The notes under the pieces: generated by a model
What the model saw: the letters and a program-made list of their open reading frames with translations, nothing else
Told to the model about the DNA's origin: nothing
Database searches by the model: none
Assembly: GCA_002633005.1 (NCBI GenBank)
Contig: NMRA01000588.1
Coordinates: 146,377 to 210,376 of the forward strand
Direction: 5' to 3'
Source: Phoronis australis
Taxonomy: Eukaryota; Phoronida; Phoronidae
DNA length: 64,000 bases
Program-made: the position numbers and the translations under genes
Shown: piece by piece, positions 61,901 through 64,000 of the stretch
Layout of the letters: each line of letters opens with the position of its first letter
Numbering within the stretch: the stretch's first letter is position 1

Positions 61901-63280
61901 TAATTTTAAAACGACTAGTTATTAACTGTAACCTTCCGTAGTGGTCAGAGTGTCAAAGGCTCACAAATTTTATACAGAGTTGTCTCTAGCTTTTGAACTA
62001 CTGATTAATTAGAATGATTGATCAAAGGCAATTATTTCCATTATCATCTGTTATCTGCTTTAGTTTATAGTTCTGAATACCACAAAGAGCAAGATTTCTG
62101 TTTTTGTGCGGTGAAATTCACCTTCAATAGCCAAATATGCTGTCGCATTCTTGTTCACTGTAATTTTGATTTGTCCAAATTCCAGTGTGTTAATTTATAA
62201 ACCTTGTATTTCAACAGGCTGACCAACTGCCAAAAGATCAGGCGGTAGCCATGACCACGGAGGACATGTCAGCACTTTTGCACGAACGAGAGGTTGAACT
62301 GGAGGCTCTCAAAGTTCAAAACGACGCTCTTCGCGCTGAGGTTGATCACCTTAATGAGTTTCAGGTGCATGTTGTGACATAGCTATTTCTGCAACCTGTC
62401 AATCATTCATTTATTTTAAATCTTAATGGCTTATTTATCGGGCTAATACTGAACTGCATGGTCGTTAGGTTGTGTAGAATCTGGCAAAATGTTACACATT
62501 GCGAGATTCAATTTTAGGACTTTGCTTTTAATTAATCCATGCTTACATGTGTGCACACTCACGCACACACATGTGCACAATCGTGCGCACACACCTGCAT
62601 CCACATATCTTGTGGTTTCTTTTGATTAAGAGATCTAATTCATGGCTAAACCACGCTGCCTCATCTTCAATCTGAGAAGTGATAACTGGAAATTAAAACA
62701 TGTATCATGTCCTGTCTTTGGTCACTGTTTGTCAGCTGAACTCAAAACCAATGAAAATTTATGACATCACATTCTCTGAACAAAATTTATTACGTTTCAA
62801 TTAATTTATTTCAAGTACGTTATATACGACAAATTCAAATTTCACAGACCAGAGTCCCAGGTATCACTTGCATATACAGTGAGTGTTATAAATATACTGA
62901 AAATTTACACATTCTTTCAAAAGAAAATTAAACAAAATTGAAATACCCACTACAATTCAGAACGGCCTCCATGTCTGTTGACAAGATTGTTTTTGTCTTA
63001 GCCTTTTAATGTTTTGCATGAGTCGAAGTCTTGTTTGTTTCTTACTGTAAGTTGTACTTTTTTCATGTTGTTGTATTTTGTTGTCATGAAGTATTTAAGC
63101 TGTGGTAAGTGTCTTCATTGGAAAGCTGTCGTTGGAAGTTTTCCAATTTCATATTTTCCAACTGAAGCTTTATCTGTTTCTGTTTGGTACAGTTGCCAAC
63201 TGATTTTTATTTTTCCTTCGCAATGTTTTTAGACTGTGGCGCGGAGTGACAGGATCAACCCGGAGGATTACTCAGATTTG
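16871..63280 (+). CDS. AKAP9: AKAP9/pericentrin-like giant centrosomal coiled-coil gene (partial, 37 exons in window)
   Basis: One plus-strand gene gives about 3,700 codons from 37 exons. Members of this family scaffold gamma-tubulin complexes and signalling enzymes at centrosome and Golgi. The first window exon reads LAAFQRKKTRKKKKK, like the LAQFRQRKAQ basic block near the human AKAP9 N-terminus. ELNKAEGLIEGF (E27-E28) matches human ELNKAEGVIDGY; KKFIEEQTQEREQEREEFQ (E29-E30) matches RKFLDEQAIDREHERDVFQ; FANSLLDDKNAEIEHL (E35) matches FAQIIQEKEVEIDQL. These human segments are recalled, not searched. Residues are almost all heptad/hendecad coil. The exon with the start codon lies upstream and unidentified; the PACT domain is downstream. 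All junction phases agree except E10 to E11. A single invertebrate homologue ancestral to both AKAP9 and PCNT is plausible. The part before the human mid-protein match is much longer than in human. Confidence 0.9.
17825..17863 (+). CDS. AKAP9: AKAP9-like E2 (13-codon microexon)
   Basis: This 39-nt exon lies between ATTTTCAG and GTAAGA, phase 0 to 0, and encodes SLEGSSADEMASL. It is supported by splice sites and a serine/acidic composition continuing E1. Similarity is too short to judge. Confidence 0.65.
18782..18840. repeat. Perfect 27-bp palindrome with 5-base loop
   Basis: Arms 18782-18808 and 18814-18840 are exact inverse complements (taccgtattcgccgtaata onward), with loop gggca. The element would form a very stable hairpin in DNA or RNA. 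It lies in the E2-E3 intron. Related motifs (gtaataa, aaccgccc) recur at 34283-34440, so it is probably a small MITE or the joined termini of one. Confidence 0.9.
19438..19575 (+). CDS. AKAP9: AKAP9-like E3 (coiled coil)
   Basis: 46 codons, phase 0, acceptor CATTGTAG, donor GCAAG|GTGGGT. It encodes ERDEAADRTAELRKAVDRI and LIQENDQLKSK, the first clear heptad segment. GC-rich codon use stands out against AT-rich introns. Confidence 0.88.
20309..20353 (+). CDS. AKAP9: AKAP9-like E4 (15-codon exon)
   Basis: 45 nt, phase 0, acceptor TTTTTTGCAG, donor CCAAG|GTATGA. It encodes METENAPSVEEYVTK. Called from good splice sites, phase and position between E3 and E5. Confidence 0.65.
20610..21250. mobile_element. 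MITE-like element with GGGGCC ends
   Basis: The left end ggggcctgtttcctgaa and the complement of the right end (ggggcccgcttcatgaa) match at 14 of 17 positions. Internal blocks rich in gtcttaa/ttaagac recur in both orientations. The element is about 640 bp, non-coding, inside the E4-E5 intron. Further pairing just outside (cagttttgggg at 20603, ccccaaaactg at 21260) blurs the exact ends. No clear target-site duplication was found. Confidence 0.55.
21311..21487 (+). CDS. AKAP9: AKAP9-like E5
   Basis: 59 codons, phase 0, acceptor ACTGTTGTAG, donor GAACAG|GTAGGG. It encodes IEGFQQAVAARDQALVQRDE, QLSERLQQ and QQLSQQVQALHQQLEQ. This parallels the human AKAP9 early coil LQEFEAAIKQRDGIITQL, LTANLQQ, QKLQIQFQQLQ, and is one of the better N-terminal anchors for the family call. 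Confidence 0.9.
22934..23392 (+). CDS. AKAP9: AKAP9-like E6 (coiled coil)
   Basis: 153 codons, phase 0, acceptor TTTTTTTCAG, donor AAACAG|GTGAGT. It begins ADILLRKQTTEYDLCAQTL. A short non-coil insert with prolines and serines (YVPPSSSNH) interrupts the coil before LAALRAELEEVHGEQIV and MEEMKRQAVEQL. Confidence 0.92.
24326..25945 (+). CDS. AKAP9: AKAP9-like E7 (large coiled-coil exon)
   Basis: 1,620 nt, 540 codons, phase 0, acceptor TGTTTGTAG, donor TACGAG|GTTTGT. It opens with VKDWENWYVQIQEQLHHMQQ and continues as long E/L/K/Q-rich coil. Near residues 435-475 is a proline/serine linker (SSPAGEPSSAEFFPSPLMSP). After a second coil comes an acidic run (EDETDDDDE), then RHYRWEIANLKEHYE. The open frame continues a few codons past the donor before a stop. 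Confidence 0.95.
26935..27057 (+). CDS. AKAP9: AKAP9-like E8
   Basis: 41 codons, phase 0, acceptor TTGTTTCAG, donor GCAAAG|GTGTGT. It encodes ETMAFELRTQKLNLTDEYES and ELELSSKLQAAK. The frame happens to be open upstream of the acceptor, but that part is not coil-like. Confidence 0.88.
27559..27771 (+). CDS. AKAP9: AKAP9-like E9
   Basis: 71 codons, phase 0, acceptor CTTTGCTAG, donor TCGCTG|GTAAGC. It begins LENEQRFVEEMRKVKADLNK, then VIVGELQAQNEELTLARDVL, and ends in an acidic non-coil tail before ESASVDSL. Confidence 0.9.
27985..28375 (+). repeat. Dispersed repeat, copy 1 (about 390 bp)
   Basis: This intronic block resembles 56465-56860 in the same orientation. Both open with gttgcatga and cagtccc, share gtcaaagaggag and aaagaacgacacaaata, and close near aagattnagggancttag. 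The start (gggactc..aagttccct in copy 2) and the end (complement ggactcc..aagttccct) are inverted, suggesting a MITE. No coding capacity. Confidence 0.7.
29092..31590 (+). CDS. AKAP9: AKAP9-like E10 (2.5-kb coiled-coil exon; 3' boundary uncertain)
   Basis: Acceptor TTATTTGTAG, phase 0; the frame is open from ISGYTVSDPLSTPRDLGY to a TAG at 31588-31590, up to 832 codons. It has long coils plus a proline/serine linker (ELSPPKSVLSPVIEE, with a VLSPVIEE/SLSPVIEE repeat). Near the end HADAIERLRHELSVEF is still coil; the following FESTESSRKYHSSWLSL is not. No strong donor in phase 0 precedes the stop: candidates are TCA|GTGGAA at 31531 (phase 0, weak) and CATG|GTTGTC near 31577 (phase 2). Either a weak donor is used or the exon is terminal in one isoform. 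Confidence 0.88.
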   Translation: MSGYTVSDPLSTPRDLGYVSPDKVAVCSILEGKHADISHSNLSHEDAVNENKNLKKQVAALLGQTVDVSKFDQILGENKMLKEQLASYQNENILTSKLTWQDSGGHTYPYLQNTGTTLHSIRSDDASSDDLIQEILSLRSQLERQQSQTGAENSLVVTDVGCKDHLQTVKEDNARLEDEKSQVAMKLELSQRMCKDLEAKNTSLQNEMEELKLTMSLAENEDNALNVENDLLKTRLSEERDEKSLVGNRLDASLSKCGNLELKVKALEDQLHSSHMEKYTFQQERDAATQEVESLKQLNSTLKDEKQLIEREFAKLKKKFAKDTEDHAVLPLHLPLKKELSPPKSVLSPVIEETNASLSPVIEEINTSLEDGAEALAKNEVDDLDVSQVSSVSSVSTLPSPSSLDLVDAQNGIEQDLKNEVMKLTVALDQQKEDFQAKFIDLEKRLQVENTKKNEMDLELEVLRCKCKELESEKQKAISSFVETQKELELTQEQYKLDVSQLDSELKNVEVHSTPKQEKSNLSITDLEVTEVPPGVYSEGFDVSLSGSGKTSPLVMCEKLEFLEKSNVELVKENKVLNLRLSQQERIVNELRERVDHCDFSSSDSQRALYTEQLSMLRTQRDQLFQRLEVQLDKERTMSDMLGQHSMLEENLRREKHLLASKLREKEAIEVQLLAERTALEKSIREQQQLESSLLQKDQIEVELTKQKRLLENELDEIESRLVERELQLEHEKELLSEELKTKDMVIQRLESVCKQSNEKKTVAFSVETKTGSDQGRSEVKPSSRKCKAVKSTRRDVDREHADAIERLRHELSVEFESTESSRKYHSSWLSL
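31591..32344 (+). other. Possible alternative 3'UTR with AATAAA
   Basis: After the E10 stop codon the sequence is non-coding and AT-rich. A canonical AATAAA hexamer lies at 32339-32344, with a weak GT-containing stretch beyond. This arrangement fits a terminal exon. AATAAA is common in AT-rich DNA, so support is moderate. Confidence 0.4.
34283..34440. repeat. Degenerate AACCGCCC-motif cluster
   Basis: The stretch repeats cgtaataagcgccc, ggttaaccgccc (twice) and aatttaaccgccc. The last part resembles the arm of the 18782-18840 palindrome. Non-coding, inside the long E10-E11 gap. Confidence 0.55.
35377..35467 (+). CDS. Candidate cassette exon between E10 and E11 (uncertain)
   Basis: A strong donor (AACAAA|GTGAGT) follows an open frame ending LPDGIQLELSQNK. 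With an acceptor at CGAATCAG| the exon enters in phase 2 and leaves in phase 0, which would reconcile a phase-2 E10 donor with the phase-0 E11. IQLELSQNK joined to LESLKSQQ would continue a heptad pattern. Against it: a poor pyrimidine tract and a non-coil N-terminal half. Confidence 0.25.
38988..39065 (+). CDS. AKAP9: AKAP9-like E11
   Basis: 26 codons, phase 0, acceptor GTTCTCTTTTGAAG, donor GTCAG|GTACAC. It encodes LESLKSQQDREIDSLKQELA then TTKESQ, a coil in register with E12. Confidence 0.88.
39355..39432 (+). CDS. AKAP9: AKAP9-like E12
   Basis: 26 codons, phase 0, acceptor ACATTTTTAG, donor CATGAG|GTAATG. It encodes STVTEETQRLKVTHSEEIEK and LKRQHE. Confidence 0.88.
40031..40210 (+). CDS. 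AKAP9: AKAP9-like E13
   Basis: 60 codons, phase 0, acceptor TCATTAACAG, donor GTTCAG|GTTAGG. It begins NDVKLQLDAVKVSLEQVYNS and is very glutamine-rich (YQQQAENDKQL, NQRQQLEEQW). Confidence 0.92.
41028..41142 (+). CDS. AKAP9: AKAP9-like E14
   Basis: 115 nt, phase 0 in and 1 out, acceptor TTGTATTCAG, donor GAAG|GTACAG. It encodes VEKATVEEKLQSLKTAAESE and VLKERDDLIQLTE. The remaining G completes a glutamate codon with E15. Confidence 0.88.
41352..41668. repeat. Intronic direct repeat (about 75 bp, two copies)
   Basis: Copies at 41352-41427 and 41595-41668 share tcattagtgagattcacaaa, cattgaatgtccattaaa and taattttgtgg with scattered differences. About 165 bp separates them. Non-coding. Confidence 0.75.
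41832..41963 (+). CDS. AKAP9: AKAP9-like E15
   Basis: 132 nt, phase 1 to 1, acceptor GATCACGACAG, donor GGAAG|GTATAG. It encodes ESRQMLEKVHQQEVQDIRTQ then HQVAALEQEVARLEQEVE. Confidence 0.9.
42305..43109 (+). CDS. AKAP9: AKAP9-like E16
   Basis: 805 nt, phase 1 in and 2 out, acceptor TTTTTGATGCAG, donor CTCCG|GTAAGG. It encodes DVKKNVDTTLKKKHNAELEE, a serine-rich linker (RPSSADSSRERKDSEED and ESSPSPSPPKE), then a long charged coil with His/Phe at 11-residue steps (EKHFKELENLKLQH). It ends EHMDVLEKLR with R split to the next exon. Confidence 0.93.
43991..44160 (+). CDS. AKAP9: AKAP9-like E17
   Basis: 170 nt, phase 2 in and 1 out, acceptor GAACTCACAG, donor GGAAAG|GTGGGT. It encodes ETLEAEYAAKIEDVEHHMSE and EAKHRQDMDNLRRQ, again with His at 11-residue spacing. 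Confidence 0.92.
44836..44984 (+). CDS. AKAP9: AKAP9-like E18
   Basis: 149 nt, phase 1 in and 0 out, acceptor TTTTATCCCCAG, donor GAACAG|GTGTGT. It encodes SEDLQSHDIVLNKQYEEELA, then MQEEFDELTRTIQEQ. Confidence 0.92.
45601..46797 (+). CDS. AKAP9: AKAP9-like E19 (large exon, hendecad coil)
   Basis: 1,197 nt, 399 codons, phase 0, acceptor AATATTTCCAG, donor ATCAAG|GTAAAC. It begins ENFVSEHQRRMDEFTENH. The middle is a hendecad (11-residue) coil: histidine codons at 46237, 46270, 46303, 46336, 46369 and 46402 are exactly 33 bp apart (pattern EHVEELDKMNTEH). It ends AKHAEEIENLKVTIK. There is no proline-rich linker, suggesting a continuous rod. Confidence 0.95.
47079..47181 (+). CDS. AKAP9: AKAP9-like E20
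   Basis: 103 nt, phase 0 in and 1 out, acceptor TATTTGACAG, donor CATCAAG|GTAGGG. It encodes EQLVSEHMVQFEEMTKELDA and VDLEEAERQHQ. An internal CACCAG|GTAGAC is a rival donor but would break phase with E21. Confidence 0.88.
47260..47870 (+). repeat. Dispersed GAAATTTGGCAC-type repeat, copy 1
   Basis: The intronic stretch contains units resembling those at 59485-59848: atctcaaaaatccctagtcgg, ttttgatgaaatttggcaca, cccctagtggcaatttta and a second ggattttcatgaaattt. The units recur about every 100-250 bp with 'gccac(c/t)' ends. Non-coding and probably a transposon relic. Confidence 0.7.
48007..48105 (+). CDS. AKAP9: AKAP9-like E21
   Basis: 99 nt, phase 1 to 1, acceptor GATTCCAG, donor GGCAAG|GTATGT. 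It encodes EKVNELQNQLAEKDKEMGEL and NELKLQQLRQ. The donor is the first unit of a 30-bp tandem array, and read-through stays open in frame for about 40 codons. Confidence 0.9.
48106..48463 (+). repeat. 30-bp minisatellite starting at the E21 splice donor (12 units)
   Basis: There are twelve units of about 30 bp, consensus gtatgtaccattggcttggt plus a g-rich tail, starting at 48106, 48136, 48166, 48196, 48226 (4 bp short), 48252, 48282, 48312, 48342, 48372, 48402 and 48432. Eight units keep GTATGT at the start, so each resembles the real donor. The unit is a multiple of three, which creates long open frames on both strands that are not genes. Confidence 0.95.
48708..48859 (+). CDS. AKAP9: AKAP9-like E22
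   Basis: 152 nt, phase 1 in and 0 out, acceptor TTTCTTTACAG, donor CATGTG|GTGCGT. It encodes LTAAHEEAMKSALSDLERVD and EIQRINEENKAVIDQL. Confidence 0.88.
49447..49590 (+). CDS. AKAP9: AKAP9-like E23
   Basis: 48 codons, phase 0, acceptor CTCCTTGCAG, donor AAGGAG|GTGAGC. It encodes ETVEKLMEDHVTKISTLSQQ and EINSLKDQLESLQNEV. Confidence 0.92.
50496..50647 (+). CDS. AKAP9: AKAP9-like E24
   Basis: 152 nt, phase 0 in and 2 out, acceptor TTGATTTCTAG, donor GAGAG|GTATGA. It encodes EQQQRVSLESQLKDMDQEQE and NLLTILRSDLDRVNEE. Confidence 0.92.
50986..51146 (+). CDS. AKAP9: AKAP9-like E25 (non-coil helical segment)
   Basis: 161 nt, phase 2 in and 1 out, acceptor TCTATTTCAG, donor TGGAG|GTATTA. It encodes DATQKTNDHLLQLLSSSVHM, CVGIEDQINKRLTSLISD and KTPPGGAV. 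It carries the Cys residues and breaks the coil, so it may be a separate binding patch. Confidence 0.9.
51362..51502 (+). CDS. AKAP9: AKAP9-like E26 (acidic linker)
   Basis: 141 nt, phase 1 to 1, acceptor TTTTCATTTCAG, donor TTTCAG|GTATTA. It encodes APDDEDTLNTSVASFLSDEG and LDLSVRVSE, an acidic, non-coiled linker before the next conserved coil. Confidence 0.9.
51822..52052 (+). CDS. AKAP9: AKAP9-like E27 (conserved block)
   Basis: 231 nt, phase 1 to 1, acceptor CTTGTTTCAG, donor CAGAAG|GTATGT. It encodes AVEKLLDLFCSSAQQLQ, TLSATNEELEELRARYEETL and RELLALELNKAE. The end, continued in E28, matches ELNKAEGVIDGY of human AKAP9. Confidence 0.94.
52578..52790 (+). CDS. AKAP9: AKAP9-like E28 (conserved block; partly duplicated after N at 53441)
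   Basis: 213 nt, phase 1 to 1, acceptor CAACTTTAG, donor AACAAG|GTATGT. It begins GLIEGFEAERQQTMTTIQEL and ends QQALSESLGQEEQ. It completes the ELNKAEGLIEGF match to AKAP9. A 5'-truncated copy lies at 53442-53568. Confidence 0.94.
52664..54219 (+). repeat. Tandem about 777-bp duplication joined by a single N (likely unmerged contig overlap)
   Basis: 52664-53440 and 53442-54219 are nearly the same length and near-identical, with scattered substitutions and small indels. The second copy starts abruptly inside E28 (cgctatgagcgcgctc) right after the N at 53441, and the first copy stops exactly at that N (ctcctgtac). The coding part of copy 2 (53442-53568) has no acceptor. This fits two overlapping contigs, perhaps two haplotypes, placed end to end. 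Confidence 0.92.
55419..55651 (+). CDS. AKAP9: AKAP9-like E29 (conserved block)
   Basis: 233 nt, phase 1 in and 0 out, acceptor CCGCTTCCAG, donor ATTGAG|GTGATT. It encodes LLRETSQLRQEKTEIQKRFS, LTIDELHRQNDELADE and VEVLEKQLKASKKFIE. The human counterpart ends LEKQLEKMRKFLDE. Its 3' end and donor seed the following intronic repeat. Confidence 0.95.
55631..55960 (+). repeat. Degenerate minisatellite derived from the E29 3' end and donor
   Basis: The exon end plus donor (gctagcaagaaattcattga, then ggtgatttag) recurs in the intron at about 55716, 55765, 55819, 55879 and 55928 with decay and 45-60 bp spacing. The 55879 copy keeps gctagcaagagattcattg and gtgatttagta. Confidence 0.85.
56073..56378 (+). 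CDS. AKAP9: AKAP9-like E30 (conserved block)
   Basis: 102 codons, phase 0, acceptor TATATTTTACAG, donor GTGGAG|GTTAGA. It starts EQTQEREQEREEFQREIDRL, matching recalled human DEQAIDREHERDVFQQEI, and continues LERQLATQTARVKELEDLLM. Confidence 0.95.
56465..56860 (+). repeat. Dispersed repeat, copy 2 (about 395 bp)
   Basis: Second member of the family at 27985-28375, same orientation, in the E30-E31 intron. Shared blocks include agtcaaagaggag and aaagaacgacacaaata. Confidence 0.7.
57023..57097 (+). CDS. AKAP9: AKAP9-like E31
   Basis: 25 codons, phase 0, acceptor TTTGTTTTTCAG, donor GTTCAG|GTTAGT. It encodes KLKEADAALKAHQVELEKLQ and KDEVQ. Confidence 0.9.
57278..57349 (+). CDS. AKAP9: AKAP9-like E32
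   Basis: 24 codons, phase 0, acceptor GCTGTTTTTAG, donor ATGGAG|GTTTGT. It encodes KLRDAESKIVEKEAQLDSFK and QEME. Confidence 0.9.
58424..58609 (+). CDS. AKAP9: AKAP9-like E33 (partly duplicated after N at 59849)
   Basis: 62 codons, phase 0, acceptor GTTACCAAG, donor TCTGAG|GTACGA. It encodes EMAQEKDALHHQVCDQLLQL, a Gly/Pro linker (RGPAGDAPPRE) and LLQQLEDEREAASRKSSE. The acceptor has a weak pyrimidine tract. A 5'-truncated copy lies at 59850-60001. Confidence 0.88.
59292..59465 (+). CDS. AKAP9: AKAP9-like E34
   Basis: 58 codons, phase 0, acceptor TGCCCTCCTAG, donor CTTACA|GTAAGG. It encodes AAELVDQLEAFRQQAVEKEE, then EVEQLSAQMEVMKKQYQ. Human AKAP9 has LEEQLEQFREELENKNEEV here. An almost identical copy is at 60689-60862 (one residue change, RLL to RHL). 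Confidence 0.92.
59485..59848 (+). repeat. Dispersed GAAATTTGGCAC-type repeat, copy 2 (present in one allele/contig only)
   Basis: It starts with an imperfect hairpin (cccacata, tatgtgga), then a GTCC/GGCGTCC-rich stretch (59530-59580), then units atctccaaaacc, ttcatgaaatttggcac and cccctagtggcaatttta shared with 47260-47870. It follows the E34 donor by about 20 bp. Confidence 0.8.
60689..60862 (+). CDS. AKAP9: Second copy of E34 (probable assembly duplicate)
   Basis: 174 nt, phase 0, with its own CCTCCTAG acceptor and CTTACG|GTAAGG donor, so it would splice in frame and add a false 58-residue repeat to a predicted protein. It belongs to the N-joined duplication and should replace, not follow, 59292-59465. 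Confidence 0.85.
61424..61558 (+). CDS. AKAP9: AKAP9-like E35 (conserved block)
   Basis: 45 codons, phase 0, acceptor CATACTCCAG, donor CAGCAG|GTGAGT. It encodes EEINALRVQADPSLHQ, then FANSLLDDKNAEIEHLTQEL. Human AKAP9 has FAQIIQEKEVEIDQLNEQV. This is a strong family anchor. Confidence 0.95.
61559..61770 (+). repeat. G-rich degenerate minisatellite with quadruplex potential, from the E35 donor
   Basis: From the donor onward the sense strand is made of G-runs and variants of gggacactgggaggg and aggtgctgggga. Bases 61679-61701 fit the canonical four-run quadruplex pattern (runs separated by acaca, a and ct). It is on the transcribed (RNA-sense) strand. Confidence 0.85.
62218..62364 (+). CDS. 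AKAP9: AKAP9-like E36
   Basis: 49 codons, phase 0, acceptor TATTTCAACAG, donor TTTCAG|GTGCAT. It encodes ADQLPKDQAVAMTTEDMSAL and HEREVELEALKVQNDALRAE. Confidence 0.92.
63233..63280 (+). CDS. AKAP9: AKAP9-like E37 (16 codons; last seen in window)
   Basis: 48 nt, phase 0, acceptor CAATGTTTTTAG, donor GATTTG|GTACTC. It encodes TVARSDRINPEDYSDL, a short acidic non-coil piece. The gene continues beyond 64000; no further exon is confidently seen in 63281-64000. Confidence 0.8.
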
Positions 63281-64000
63281 GTACTCATAAATGTGATCCC
63301 TGAAACTCTGAAAATTTATCAACTTGCCTTGTTCTCTGTTCTAGCATCAAAATGCTTTGTTGGTGATCTGGGAATGTTGCCGTACAGGCCGCAAAAATTT
63401 GTCTGACAGGTCGTCGACTGGTCGATTAATTTTTAACAGACCGGGTGTAGATTGCATATCTGATTACAGCTCTAACTTCAGTGCAGGCACTTGAATATTC
63501 CCATTAAAACAACTGTTGTCGTGCCTCATCCAGTAGTGTTTTCTGGTTTTCGCCAGTTTGCCTGATAATGAAACTGTGCTTTGTTGCATGCACAAATATT
63601 CAAAAATATGTCTCAGCATGTGTTCATGGTTTGCTTGCTACTTCTTGTGGATTTCCAACCTAAACGACCAAACTCCTAGCAGTGTGTTGCTTGTCAAGTC
63701 AGAGTCTGGTACAAAACAGGTTGCTGACTCATTGACGACCATTCAGATGAAAATTCGTCACCTGTGCTGTTTGTAGTTTGACAAAAGGCATGGTGGAGTT
63801 TTCTGCCACATGTTTTGACTTGCTTTAAAAATTTCTTTTGGTGAACCCCTTTCTCTCAACCTCTGTATTGTTAATCCATGCCATTTTTAATAAATGGTTT
63901 TTCATGAGGGCAAACAAAATTGGTGCTATTTGCTTACAACTGTCTGAAGATTTTAAGAATGAAAGCCTTTTTTATACTAAAATTACTAACTTCTAGCCCT

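Noticed and set aside
63558-63776. Possible exon SSVLLVKSESGTKQ before GTTGCT near 63720
   Set aside because: Using the adjacent CTCCTAG acceptor it would need phase 2 entry, but E37 ends in phase 0.
1-64000. CRISPR array, operons or prokaryotic signals
   Set aside because: Tandem repeats here lack unique spacers, and the window is clearly intron-bearing animal DNA.

Overview
This is a metazoan nuclear window: short exons with GT/AG introns, roughly 40% GC, many interspersed repeats and no bacterial-style gene packing. Gene content (an ACOT9-type thioesterase and a giant AKAP9/pericentrin-type centrosomal coiled-coil gene), introns of about 0.3-3 kb and degenerate MITE-like repeats suggest a marine invertebrate, for example a non-vertebrate deuterostome or a lophotrochozoan. 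I cannot name the species. The assembly is draft quality: one 208-base N gap (13086-13293) and single-N joins at 49162, 53441 and 59849. The last two are followed by near-identical repeats of the preceding sequence and look like unmerged contig overlaps.

Left part (1-7676, minus strand): six exons of an acyl-CoA thioesterase 9-like gene (double hot-dog, normally mitochondrial). They chain in perfect phase: 7425-7676, 5192-5284, 3701-3878, 1372-1436, 481-592 and 98 to beyond the left edge. Most are too short to stand out as open frames. The 5' exons (targeting peptide) were not identified and the second half of the enzyme lies off the left edge. Its introns hold a 1,056-bp inverted-repeat transposon with a perfect 5-bp target-site duplication (2018-3073) and a tRNA-derived SINE head (about 6551-6625).

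Middle (7677-16870): about 9 kb with no confidently recognised exon, only AT-rich sequence, the N gap, a short TCTAACC array and a small tandem duplication. The 5' ends of both flanking, divergently transcribed genes should lie here.

Right part (16871-63280 and beyond, plus strand): one giant gene, 37 exons in the window (numbered E1-E37 here), about 3,700 codons, almost all coiled coil. The first window exon has the basic LxxF..RK/KKKK block seen near the N-terminus of AKAP9 and pericentrin. E27-E35 match the middle of human AKAP9 segment by segment. The C-terminal PACT domain is not reached. Exon phases are consistent across every junction except E10 to E11, where E10 runs into a stop, a 3'UTR-like stretch and AATAAA ahead of a 7.4-kb gap; an early-terminating isoform is possible.

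The most unusual signals are tandem repeats that begin at 5' splice sites (after E21, E29 and E35, plus a 30-bp duplication at an ACOT9 donor), a ladder of six histidine codons exactly 33 bp apart in E19, and the two N-joined duplications that would mislead gene models. The two genes have unrelated jobs (acyl-CoA hydrolysis; scaffolding at centrosome or Golgi) and I see no functional link beyond adjacency.
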